Shown: positions 45,461 to 59,982 of the stretch, piece by piece
Numbering within the stretch: position 1 is the stretch's first letter
Layout: the number at the start of each line of letters is the position of its first letter
NCBI GenBank assembly: GCA_963854835.1
Contig: OY978530.1
Span: 17,548,733-17,612,732, forward strand
Direction: 5' to 3'
DNA length: 64,000 nt
DNA from: Megamerina dolium
Lineage: Eukaryota > Arthropoda > Insecta > Diptera > Megamerinidae
Position numbers and translations under genes: made by a program
Notes under the pieces: generated by a model
Told to the model about the DNA's origin: nothing
What the model saw: only the letters and a program-made list of their open reading frames with translations
Databases searched by the model: none

Positions 45461-47409
45461 CTGTGCTCGTTAGCTATACTATATACTCATATAGATCGTG
45501 GTAGAGAAAAATTTATATAACATAAAATCTAAAAAAAAATCTTCCATTTACCTCCGGTGGCGGGCATGAAAAATATCCTTTTAAAATTGCATTCAATTTT
45601 TTATACATTTATTTTAAATTATAGGAAATTATATAAAAGAATTAAAGTTTGTGAAATTATCTATCCAGTAGAACTCGAGATATTGCGATCTAAGTAACAC
45701 AGAAATTGACAAAATTTTGTCATTTTTCAAACTTTTGACCTAACAGTATTCCGTAAAAAAATATTTCCGAGAGAAATCCCGATACACGTGTAAACTTATT
45801 TTACGTTAATCCGAATCTGAGACATCACATCCTGAAAGTTGGGCGATTTAAAAAGGGTTGAACTATATGCGTTAAGCCTACTTTATGTTTATACAATTTT
45901 GGGTTTCTTGATTCCCTTAGGGCCAGTTTTTTTTTTAACTGTATTTGTCATTAAAACTTAGTTTAAATTCAATTTGCGGTTTTTTAGTCAAATTTCAACT
46001 TATACACTTATACATGTAGATACATATACATATGTTACAAATGATAAATAAGCAAGTGCATATACCGTTGTATTTTATTTTAATCAGTTTTGATAAATAT
46101 ATATATGTACGTGCAGTTAAAACCCAAAAACACATACTCATGAATATCGATAGTATTGATGCATTCTCCTTCTGCATAATGCTTCTTCTTGCATATGCAG
46201 TTAAATACCAAAAACACAAACGCATGCATATCAATGGTGTTGATGCATTATTCTTCTACCTAATGCTTTTTCTGCATAAATGGGTGCATGTGCAGTATAA
46301 ATATTTAAAATTAAATATTTTTTTAAACGGTAATATATTAAATACAATTCTTATATGCCCCATGTCCGTTAAAGGTTAAATGATGTAATTTCGGCTGAAG
46401 AAGACATGCAAAGCAAGCATCCAGATTTTGATAAGTGGTTTAATTGACTGCGTTAAAATTAAACACGAAATTTTGTTAATTTGGTCCGTTTTAGGTGGTT
46501 AATTGGACCAATTCTGAAACGAGTGCATTAAGATAGATTCCTTCGGAATTATCTCGAAAGTTCATGTCATAAAAGGAGCTCATCGAGCGATTTTAGGTTA
46601 GCCTTCTATGAGATTTCTGCTCTGAAAACTAATACTGCTCAGGCGTAAACAGTCACCATCCCGCTGATTATTCACCTTTTCATTAAAAGTAACCTCCCTC
46701 TTCAAGGTTTGAGAAAAGTTCTATAGGTAACCCGTACAGATCTACTACCTATATAGACACCCTTGTGTGTAAGGTAACGATTGAGATAAAACAGGAAGTA
46801 ATTAGTCTCAGAGCCTTCTGCTCCAATAATAGGCCTCTTTAAGGCCTAATAAAACCGTCTCTCAGCAACGTAGCACCAGGAATAACTAATTGACATTGGT
46901 TATCCCTGTTATGGTTAGTTTCGAATGCAAACATTTACATCCAAATAATACCAAATAAAAAATTACGCTCCCTAAGTTCAGTTGGACTCATTTATTTAAC
47001 TTGATGGTGAAGGTTTTTTTTATCAAGGTGATACACAAAGATAAGGTTTAATTTTAACTCAAGTACTTGTAACCCGGTTAAGTCGGAGCAAATGAGATGA
47101 CCACACGGTTCGATTGCATTACAAATTCTGAAACTTTGTTGATTATCTACTGCTTTTTATAGCAAATATCAATAAATCGAATATATTTATTAAAATATAT
47201 GTTATACAAAGTTTCTAAAATACCAATACATCGAATATACGAATACTCTGAATCAAGATAAATACAACGCGTGGCAAATTGTATATAAACAATATAAATA
47301 CCGGGTGTACAAGCTAAAATCCGCTGTTTGCTCGTAGATGGCTTTAGTGAGCATATTGAGCTATTATCTACTGTACATCCTGTATGAGTTCAACACCTGT
47401 TTACATCAA
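45461..47409. other. Non-coding A+T-rich stretch
   Basis: No recognisable protein. It contains the imperfect tandem repeat at 46114-46292. TACAAGCTAAAATCC and nearby text at 47270-47400 do not match anything I know. Confidence 0.45.
46114..46292 (+). repeat. Two imperfect tandem units of about 84 and 95 bp
   Basis: Each unit starts CAGTTAAA (46114 and 46198) and continues CCAAAAACACA, CATGAATATC/CATGCATATC, TTGATGCAT, CTTCT and GCATAATGCTT or similar. A third start (CAGTATAAA) follows at 46293 but the match ends. It is a local duplication of non-coding DNA. Confidence 0.7.
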
Positions 47410-49960
47410 TTAGTAAACATCATCAGTGATTTCATACAACAACATACATTTTTCCTCGTATACGGCCTTGATGCCTCTCTCAAAAGCCAGCTTGCGAGGG
47501 CAGAAGTCCGTCCTGTTGTCAACTAAATCTATTGGTACATTCCTAAGTATGCTACTGTGTCCTTGTTGAGTACACTTCCAACATCCAGATTCCCTGAGTC
47601 TGAGTGCCGTTTGCGATGCAGTACATAGTATGTGCAAGTCAATTGGAAGGAGGTTCAAAATAGGATCCAAGGCCGCTGCAGGGCAGGTGCGATAGGCCCC
47701 AGTGGCACCAACGCACGCAGTGCGCTGAACTTTCCGTAGTTCATTGGTGTTATAGTTCTTCCGTAGAGCTTCCCACCAAACTACAGAGCCATAGGTCAAC
47801 ACCGGTCTCACTACCGCTTGGTACATCCAGAGTACCATGTTCGGCCTTAGACCCCACTTCTTACCAAACATCGATTTGCAAGCATAGAAAGCGATGCAGG
47901 CCTTCCGTACTCTCTCCTCGATGCATGTTTTCCAATTCAGTTTGCAGTCTATAGTCAGTCCCAGATACTTGGTACTGTTCGATAGGATTAATTGCTGTCC
48001 ATTTAATGTTGGTAGTCTGAAGGTAGGTGGTTTGTACTTTCTCGTCAAGAGCAGTAACTCCGTCTTATCCGGATTCAACTTAAGGCCACAATCTTGTGCC
48101 CACCTACTTAGGTTTGCTAATGTTCTTTCCATGATTTCACTCATCACGGAAGGAAGGGACCCGAGACTAGGATCGCCACATCATCAGCGTACGCTAAAAT
48201 CTTAACTCCATTTACGTTAAGTTCCACAAGGATATCGTTTATAGTTATGAGCCAGAGCAGGGGGACAGCACGCCCCCCTGCGGTGTGCCCCTACGTACCC
48301 GCTTACTACGTTTTGCACCCCCTAGATCAGCTGTTATTTCGCGGTTAGTGAGTAAGGATGAGATCCAATTTCTAATTGGTTCTGCTATTTCTGTCCTGGC
48401 AAGGGCGGATCTAATGGAATCCGCCTTGACGTTATTGAAACGCCGCCAGAGTGGCCAGTTCATGTCCTCTTCTACCCGATTTGGGAATGAAAACCACCCT
48501 TGTTCTCCTCCATGTAGTCGGGATATGGTGTAGCGAATACAAGCACAGAAGATCTCCTTTAGCTCCTTAACCAAAGATTTCTCAGTATTCTGCATCATTA
48601 TAGGGAGAATACCGTCTACCCGCGGAGATTTAAAAGGTGAGAAACTATTAATTTCCCACCCTATTTTCCCCTCAGTCATGATTTTATCCAGCAGCGCCGC
48701 CGATACTTCCTGCTGTGCCGGTTCGCTTCCTTGAGTTGCCTCATCAGGACTGTCTGGAAAGTGGGTATCTATGAGGATATCTAAAGTTTCGGCCGCCGAT
48801 TCCGCCCAAGTGCCATCGGCGCGCTTTATAAAGGTTTTATTTGAGTGGTCTTTAGCCAGGATTTTACCGAGTCTTGCTGAGTCCTTCATAGCCTCTGTCG
48901 ACTCGCAGTGATCCCGCCAAGATTTTGAATTTGCAGTCCGTATAGCTTTTTTATATTCCCTCAGGGAATATCTATACTCCTGAAAGTCACCCGTTGCATA
49001 GCAGTCGTTAAAGATTCTTCTGAGCTTGGACATCAGGTCGCTCAGATCCCTATCCAACCACGGCGGGAAGATCTTCTTACTCCTAGATATAGGACAGGCA
49101 ACTTTGTAGGCCACCTGAAAACTTTTTTCAAGAGACTTGACCCGGTCTTCCAGATTATTCCGGGACTCTATGGCTGTTCTATTTCTATGGAGTCTATCGC
49201 TAGCTACCTTGTCAAAAAGATTCCAAGAAGTTCGTTTGGGGTTCCTATGTGGTTGTCTAATCTCCCTCTCCCAGCCTAGGTCAAAGAGAATCATTCGATG
49301 ATCCGACAGGGAGATTCGTTTCGAAACTGTCCAGTTACGAATTACAAGGTCGGGAGAGTTAGTTGTGAGTGTAATATCAAGGACTTCTTCCCACCCCCTA
49401 CAGGTTTCCGAACCGGGGAAAAAGAAGGTAGGTGAATCGCCCCTGTTACAAATATTGAGATCGTAGGATATTATGAAATCAAAAAGAGACTCACCTCGCT
49501 CATTTGTTTCGCTGCTTCCCCAAATCGCATGTCTGGCATTGGCGTCGCAGCCCAATAGAGCATCCTCTTTGCTGATACTGATGTTGCTGATGAGCCGTTC
49601 GACCTCCTCGGGAGGCACTGTATGGTCATGCGACAAGTACGCAGAAGCGATCGTGAGACTACGACCGCTCTGCGACTCAATCTTGACCACTACGACATCG
49701 TAAGAACTAAAATTAGGTAAAAAGAAAGCGTTGATTGTGTTCTTTACCAGGATACACGCCCTTGGCTTACCTTCACCATGCGTATAAAAAAGGTTGTAGT
49801 CCCTGGTGTGCAGACCCATAATCTTTGAGCGCCATATCCAGGGTTCCTGTATAAGACAGATGTCGATGTCCTCCTCTCTGAGAAGGATTATGAGGTTGTC
49901 CGAGGCTGCTTCGGCATGCTGCAAGTTAATCTGCGCCACTCTCAGCATCTCCCTGTTTGC
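47410..49960 (-). pseudogene. LOA-like ORF2: endonuclease and reverse transcriptase
   Basis: The endonuclease starts LRVAQINLQHAEAASDNL, with LIQEPW (Glu), LLGCDANARHAIWGS, and SDHRMILFDLG (Asp-His). RT follows: SPRVDGILPIMMQ (palm start; SPGxDG is usual), RRGTPQGGVLSP, then a frameshift at about 48262. The YADD box (ILAYADD at about 48190) and thumb (LKLNPDKTELLLL) are in the next frame, after which VLTYGSVVWWEAL reads to about 47750. The frame ends at about 47410, RNase H absent. The endonuclease nicks the target and RT copies the RNA there. Confidence 0.88.
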
Positions 49961-51204
49961 TGGTTTGTGGCGCACTTCCAGTTTGCTCGGCTGATGACGA
50001 GGCACCTTCCCCGGCCGGCTCGGCCAGCTTGAGGAGCTTGTTGGCGTCATCAACCTCTTCCAACCATCCGGAGCCACCGAGGCCGGAAACACCTTCATTT
50101 TGTCCTCTCTGCTCAAGTGCCCCCAGGGACTCATTGCAGATAAGTAGAAGGACTGGCTTGCTGTTGCGCTGCTGCTCTTCGATCTTAATGACCGACCAGT
50201 CATCCATAGGGACACCTGGATTCTGCAGCTTCAAACACTGGATGAGCTTCGACTCATCCAGTTTCATTCCAATTTTTGGCAACCAAATACACGCCCGGGG
50301 CCTCCTGGGAATCTCCGCTGCCGGGATGATCTTAAGCGAAAGACCTTCCCATGCGTTACTGATCTTAGTTACGCATTTGCCCAGAAATTCCCTCGAGAAT
50401 CCGTCCGCGCAATTGATTACCCGACAGCCTCGACAAACTTCCTCACAGTTGAAGGCAGGAACTGGAGTCTGTTTCTCCAAGAGGTGCTCGACGACCATCT
50501 CAGATAGCCGTCCCTCAATAGAGTTCCACACTGCCAGCACCGGCCTCCCATTGTTGCTCTTCGCGTCAACAATAGCAACCTGGAGGAGGTCTCTGACCAC
50601 CTCGCTATAGGGTTGCTTTGATGCCGCTGGAGCAACAGCGGAAGGACCCCCCCCCCCTGTTTGGAGTACTTGCCCTTTTTGCGGGGTGATCGGTCACGTC
50701 CTGTGACCGATTCCGCTTCGCTGTCTGCTTCGGCTGCTGTTGTGGCTGTGCTGCTTTGATTGCGAGTGAGGTCTCGTACTGCTTGACCACCGCCTCGTAC
50801 CTGACCTTGTCCTCGGCATCCCGCTCGTGGACTTGGCCATCTTTCTTATTCTTGGCGATCTTGTCCAGTATGAAAAGCGCCCTTTGATGCCTCGCTTTCA
50901 GCAGAGTACCGGACGACTTCTTAGACTTCTTGGGGGCCGCTGTAGCTGACGTGCTCCCTTTGTTGGATATTGATGGAATGTTATTGTCTGTGACAAGGGT
51001 GCTATGTCTGGCACCCTTGTCATCCTTGTTTTTGATGCTCTCCTGGCTACTGGCCCAGAGATCATCCTCCGAAAGCGCTCCCAGAGCGCTCCCCCTTACT
51101 TCCTGGTTTTTATTTTCATTATGTATGTTCTCCGTTTTGAATCCCACGAGTATACTGGAAAGAAGGGTCCACCCCAGCAGAGCCAGTATACCAGGGTAAG
51201 GCAC
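49926..51204 (-). pseudogene. LOA-like ORF1 (gag-like), frameshifted at an 11-C tract
   Basis: The N-terminal part (51204-50660) is Lys/Gln-rich with a coiled-coil region (ALFILDKIAKNKKDGQ) and a basic stretch. The C-terminal part (50600-49926) holds the DUF4780-type domain of LOA ORF1 proteins (ACIWLPKIGMKLDESKLI, MDDWSVIKIEEQQ). The two are in different frames. The shift lies at the homopolymer C11 (50647-50657, G11 on the coding strand), so slippage is the likely cause. The C-terminus overlaps ORF2. Confidence 0.83.
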
Positions 51205-51430
51205 TTAATACAACCGACCTTGCCTGGGCATCGGAGGGGACCGTTAACGACTTGGTTCTTTAATCACTACCAGCCATTCAGCTCTCGGCACGGGTACCTC
51301 AACACCTTAGCTTAAAGTGTTATGTCGTCCGAGCCTCTTCTGTTATCGACAGGGTGCACCGACGTGTAGGTGAGGTTTACAATTGAATAGGAGAGGCTAT
51401 ATAATCGCGTCACTACCCCATTAGCACCCC

Positions 51431-53603
51431 TTTCCTCGTATAGTATTGTATAGTTTCGTGCCAGAAAAAGAGCATATGCGGGAAGCTCTACTTTTTTGCT
51501 TCAATTTGAAGAAATCTGCTGCTGAGTCGCATCGAATTGTGATAACGCTCTCGTTGAAGACCTCCTTTGAAAATTTTACAAAATATCGCAATACGTCAGG
51601 CCCCGGTGACCACCACATTCCCCAAACTTTCTCATGGTACTCGTTCGTCTGCTCAATGTACTTATCAGCTTGTTCACATTTACCAGTCAATGCGAACGAA
51701 ACGCTTTTGGAATTTGAAATCCTGTTTCGCATCTCGAATCCGCCTTCAGCATGGATCTTTTCGGCAAGTTCAATCATATCACATTCTCGTTTGGTCCTTT
51801 GTAACCAATCATCCACAAACGTATTGTCCAAAATACCCTTCACAGCTACAGGGTGCTCTTGTTGAAAACGAAGTGCATTTTTATTTTTTACAAAATTAGC
51901 ACCAAATACCTGCATTACGTACACCTCTGGAGCCTTTGTGGTATCGCCATTTCGCCACAGGAACTGTTGCGCAGCTTGGTCTTCTTTTCTAATGCGAACT
52001 TGGTGAAATATTTCATGTATGTCGCCCTTTCATTTTCGTTCAGTTTTCTAATATACCCCTTCTGCTCATAATCATGCATGGTGCTAATCATGAATTTCTT
52101 CAAATTAGAATTGCGACACATTTTAGCCTAAAGGCAGTGTAAGCGCCGATGTGCCATCAGAAGGGAATCAGGTAGCTCTATTTGATCGTATTTCCATAGA
52201 AGTCCAGTTTCCCATCGTTTCTCCAGAGGAAGGTGTTTTGTTGCAGCCGCCATTATGTTTAGCGATCCCTCGTCTTCCTTTGAAGCGAGGGGTGCAGATT
52301 CGCGAATAATGACAGACTCTAATGAAAAGTGTGCCTTTACCAATTCTTACAAGCGCTTATCACCATTGCAAGCGCAGATATACATTATTAGTTGGGGTGA
52401 CTCTTTCTTTCCACCGCCACTCCCATACACAGACCAGCCGAGTTTGAATCGAGCTTCAATGAGTTCATCAATTCAATTTTTTCAGTAGACTGGACATAAT
52501 TTGTTATAAATATTGGCCAATCTTCGGAATTTCCAGAAAAAATAGGAAAATCTTTACTCATCACCTGACGCGCAGCAATATTAGAAGAAGAAAGTGTAAT
52601 GTCTGTCATCGAGTTTTGTCTATATGGAAAATTAGTGGCATTTAAACTATGTGAAAGATTTGTATTATGTGAAGGTGCCGGAGCTGTGAAATTGAAAGTG
52701 TTACTGCCTTGTACACCTTGAGCAGAACCCGTGGAATTGAATAGATCTGCATGCTGCCGCATACTAGTAATAGGCGCAATTGTTTGTGCTGCAGCACGAG
52801 AAAACGTCGAAATATTTGGTACGTTAGTTGTACTGGGTCTACCACTAGAGAAAATACCCCTAAAATGAGGCGCAGCATGTGAAAAGGTCGAAGTGGTACG
52901 TTATCTGAGGTAGTCACTCCAAAATATACAAAAATATACCACTAGCATAAGGTCCATATTCGGTGACAATATTATGTGCTACATTTTCACTAGCTGAAGC
53001 ATAAGTTGCTCCAAAATGATTAGGTATGTTTTGTTGTGATTGAGTAGCTGTATCATTGTTTTGCAGTCCAAGACTAGCAAATCCAGCATTTACACTATCT
53101 GTAATATTCATATTACGAGTGTTATTTGCACTAGGTGCCAATAAACCATTAATTCCTGGAGTTGTTGTAGTAGGACGTACTATAACCTGTGGTCCATCCT
53201 CATCCACCTCATTAATGGATATGACATTGCGCGTTACACGTGCACGCTTTTGCCGCCTACCTACACGCAGAATTCCAGATCGTGTACGTAGTGGTGAAAT
53301 ATCAGTTCTTAATTCGTTACTTTCCTCATTATGAGAAATCGGCTGCCCAGTGGCCTGGCGTGGAGTAGATGCTACTGTGGGTGCATGTACTGCCGTAGAA
53401 TGTGCAGCTGTTGGCACGTGTGCCTCAGTTGGCGCTCGCCCAGTAGAAATTGCAGTGGCGCCTGTTGAGTGGTATGTGCCGGTTGGTGCAGCCATGGTGG
53501 TGGTACTACCCTAAAGAGAATATGGTGGTGCATCAGGAACACATGATGCAGTTGAATGCTCTAATGTTGCGCCAGCAACAGCTTGCTTCTCCTGAGTCTC
53601 CAT
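51431..53603 (-). pseudogene. BEL remnant: gag fused to RT by deletion
   Basis: On minus: gag from ATG 53603 (METQEKQAVAGATLEH), an in-frame stop at 53511, then MAAPTGTYHSTG onward with a long Ser/Thr/Ala-rich leader and RQKRARVTRNV. The core motif KDFPIFSGNSEDWPIFITNY is at about 52550. At about 52390 the sequence jumps to the late protease/RT linker (ESPQL, KAHFSLESVIIRESAPLASKEDE, ETGLLWKYDQIELPDS). RT text continues (DYEQKGYIRKLN; the box FVDDWL at about 51810) to about 51431, where the LOA-like LINE 5' end begins. The same lineage as BEL-3. Zinc knuckles and protease are deleted. Confidence 0.82.
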
Positions 53604-54079
53604 TTGCCAGCCTGCAATGTAGTATGTAAGCCAATTCCAAATGAGTTTAATTCCAATATTATATTGAGTCAGCAAAACAACTTCTAGAAAGTTCTTCCAC
53701 GCAAAACGGTTTCATAGAATTATCCGTTAGAAGAACCAACAAGTATTTTAGAATTGTGAGCACAGTAGAAAAAACAGTATTTTCAGCGATAAATGAATCA
53801 ATAATGAGCCAGAAATGGCGAGATGCTAAAATCTAAAATTTATTCATGATTTATATTAGGTGTTACAAATATTAAATATTACAATATTCTTACACTTGTG
53901 TTTTTTGTCCAAAAGAGATATACCTGCGACTCAACTATACTTTAAAATGTTTTTTTCTAATAACTGTAACAAATTATAATATTCCGCTATTTTTAGAGAG
54001 CAAATGAGTACATTGAGAGATAAAGGAATAAACTCGTAAAGAAGAAGGCGAAACCCTAAGGTGGCTTATGTACCGTCCA

Positions 54080-54081
<2 letters not shown>
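53604..54081. other. Non-coding, probably 5' leader/LTR debris of the BEL remnant
   Basis: A+T-rich sequence upstream of the minus-strand gag start. No LTR partner or primer binding site could be identified. Confidence 0.4.
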
Positions 54082-57674
<3,593 letters not shown>

Positions 57675-57675
57675 T

Positions 57676-57800
<125 letters not shown>

Positions 57801-57860
57801 TAGCTGAAGCGGGAGTGCCGGTGAGCTGCTATGTTGATGTTGGTTGCCTGCTGGTGGTTG

Positions 57861-57928
57861 AGGTTTGTTGTTGTTGTGCCTGCCGTGGTGGCTGAGGTTT
57901 GTTGCTGTTGTGCCTGCCGTGGTGTTAC
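57861..57928 (+). repeat. Two 34-bp tandem units
   Basis: GAGGTTTGTTG(T/C)TGTTGTGCC and CTGCCGTGGTG are repeated at 57861-57894 and 57895-57928 with few differences. The surrounding 57798-57966 is G/T-rich, non-coding and unassigned. Confidence 0.8.
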
Positions 57929-57974
57929 GTTACCGTCGATTCGTTGCGGCTCAATATATACGTATATATGCACA

Positions 57975-58334
57975 CGTGCCGTAGCTCAGTGGTTAGTGTG
58001 TTCGCCTTCTGATCTGTAGGTCGTGGTTCAATCCCCGGCTGATGCATAACAAATTTAATATCGATAAGATTTTTCTTTCAAACGGTACCCTCCTGTCGGC
58101 AAGAAATTGGCAATTCTTCCGACAGTAACAACTTGCCATGAAAAAGCTTCTTAAAGAACTCTGTGACAAAGCTCAGAAAAAGTGATGTCACAAGTGTTCT
58201 GCCGTTCGGAACCGGCTATAATAAGTAGGTCCCTTCTAATATTGTCCAAAATTTAAGACGCACAACAGTAATGGAAGAGAAGCTCGGCCAATGAGCCATT
58301 TGGGGCTTTATGTGCCACATATTTATTTATTTTT
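57975..58334 (+). mobile_element. tRNA-derived SINE, copy 3
   Basis: The head starts GTGCCGTAGCTCAGTGG, with B box GGTTCAATCCC and the shared body to TTTGGGGCTTTATGTGCC. TATGCACA flanks it at 57967-57974 and 58335-58342, an 8-bp target duplication. The site is at or just inside the outer end of the BEL-Z copy B LTR. Confidence 0.9.
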
Positions 58335-58336
58335 TA

Positions 58337-58708
58337 TGCACAACAAAAATAATCACGCACACACTTCTTCTGATTTTAAGAAATTTATATTATTTATTAA
58401 TTTTAATATAACAATAGTTCTGACCACACTTCAAAATCAAAGTATAAGTATTATAAAGTGAATTGAATTAATAGGGAGAAAAGCTAAAACTGAATCACTC
58501 GCGTACTGTTCCTTCTAGGATAGAGATCAATAATAGAATGAAATATAAAAAAGTATAAATTAAAAGAAGGACTTGGGATAGGGAAAAAATGAGAGAGCGG
58601 GAGAGAGAGAAGTTAGAAGTGAGTGGAGAACTGGCATAATTGGTGATGCCAGATCGCCCACACACTCCTAATCACAATAACAGTGCGCGATGTGTTTTGG
58701 CGTAGACA
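58337..58708 (-). repeat. BEL-Z copy B 3' LTR, probable
   Basis: On minus it starts TGTCTACGCC directly after the polypurine tract and ends TGTGCA (TGCACA on plus). No second LTR is present in the window, so the outer border depends on the TG...CA rule and on the SINE target site. A (GAGA)n-like stretch lies at about 58587-58610. Confidence 0.65.
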
Positions 58709-58720
58709 TTCCACCCCCCT

Positions 58721-59272
58721 TGCAGGAATACTGCAAAGAAGACGCAATATCTACTACCAGGAATGAAATTAAAGAGAAAAAAAAAATAAAAATAAAATAA
58801 AACAAAAAATAATCATGATAAATGATAGTAATGACTAAGATATAGAGATCAAAAACAAATTCAAATAATATCTTGAATTAAATTAACAACAGTGGGAGAT
58901 TAAGATAAAATTAATAAAAAAAAAATTAAAATAGAGATATTGTTAGTAATTTAAGATAAAAAAAATTTAAAAAATTAAAAATACAGAAAGGGATACCAAA
59001 AAAAAAAGAATAAATAATAATAGAATTAAAAGCTTGATTTATCAAAAAAAAATAATAAAAATAAGAGAATCCGAAAAAAAGAATCTATAATAAGAGAATT
59101 CAAAAGCTTAAAAAGAATGATAAAAAAAATATATGCTCTAATTGCTAAGGAGGTCTTCAAATTATAGAGAAAATAAAAAAATGATAGAGAAATACATTCA
59201 AATAACAAAAATTCAAGCAAATCAAAAAAGGATAATATAAAAAGATTCTTATATAATATATGCCGCTAGAAT
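58721..59272 (-). other. BEL-Z copy B A+T-rich tail
   Basis: A-rich non-coding sequence (on plus) with CAGTGGGAGATTAAGA near 58890, matching copy A at 25446-25769. It lies between the zinc-knuckle ORF and the polypurine tract. Confidence 0.65.
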
Positions 59273-59844
59273 TCAAATTCTTTTAAAGATCCAATCTAGG
59301 GCCTGGAACATCGCAGCTGGTGTGACGGCTGATGAAGTGGAGCTTGGTGCGTATTGGCTCATTAATTGTCCACTTGATGGTAGAAATGGGGCCACAGGTT
59401 GGACGGATTGCTGGATAGGGACGACAAACTGCGGAATCGCTGGTGATGTCGTTGTTTTCGTCCAGGCACATGGTTGCGCTGCGGGTTCCTGACGAGGGGC
59501 AGGAACACGTGCCCTTTTTTTTCTATGCCTTTTTCGCCCTGGCGCTTTTGTCTCCTCGTGAAGCAACGTATGATGCTTCTTCGCACAATGGCGATACCTA
59601 GATGATACTCGGCATTGGACGACATGATGGCTGTAGGCTAAGCAGTTGAGCAGCGACGATTTGCCACAATCTCGTACCTTTTCACCACCGACATTGCGAT
59701 GAATTGCGAACATGAGTGTAGTGGATGGGATCGACGGCATAACCGGCACCTAGAACGACGTCTTCCATGATGGTCGTTCGCTTTTGCTTCGCTAGGAGTG
59801 CGAATTGGACTATAACGAGTCGATCTTCTGTGGTTCGCAGACAT
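59273..59844 (-). pseudogene. BEL-Z downstream zinc-knuckle ORF, copy B
   Basis: On minus from ATG 59844: MSANHRRSTRYSPIRTPS, a basic stretch (HHGRRRSR), then CRLCRRSHPLHSC, a CX2CX3HX4C knuckle. FIAMSVVKRYEIVANRRC follows, after which one base is missing at about 59650. In the next frame come CLAYSHHVVQC (with LN before it, completing CX2CX4HX4C) and YRHCAKKHHTLLHEE, the tail that normally closes a BEL nucleocapsid. A basic segment (RKRHRKKRAR) and a Pro/Gln/Ser-rich C-terminus end at 59273. About 190 residues. The frameshift is the only defect visible. Its place downstream of integrase is unusual. I infer an RNA-binding role from the knuckles. Confidence 0.75.
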
Positions 59845-59982
59845 TATGGGCTTGTTGAGATAAAAATCAAAAAAACAAAAAAAAAAACAAAAAAAAAAAA
59901 CAAAATTAGTAGTTGCAGTCATTTTGTATAGTACGCTCAATGAAAGACAAGAATCAGAAATGGGGAGTGTCGCCGTAAGGGA

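Larger units (their letters stand above)
47410..51430 (-). mobile_element. LOA-like LINE with two ORFs, lacking its 3' end
   Basis: On minus, a 5' leader from about 51430, ORF1 (51204-49926) and ORF2 (about 49960-47410) with endonuclease and RT. RNase H and the 3' tail, expected in LOA elements and present in the fragment at 31490-33470, are missing beyond about 47455. Its 5' end abuts the BEL remnant at 51431. LINEs are usually truncated at the 5' end, so loss of the 3' end suggests a later deletion. Confidence 0.85.

Noticed and set aside
46032..46379. 115-aa ORF over the tandem repeat
   Set aside because: It is hydrophobic and repetitive because of the imperfect DNA duplication; no start context or homology supports it.
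52642..53495. Ser/Thr/Ala-rich ORF as a host secreted or mucin-like protein
   Set aside because: It is continuous with a BEL gag core (FSGNSEDWPIF) and lies where the gag leader of that lineage should be.
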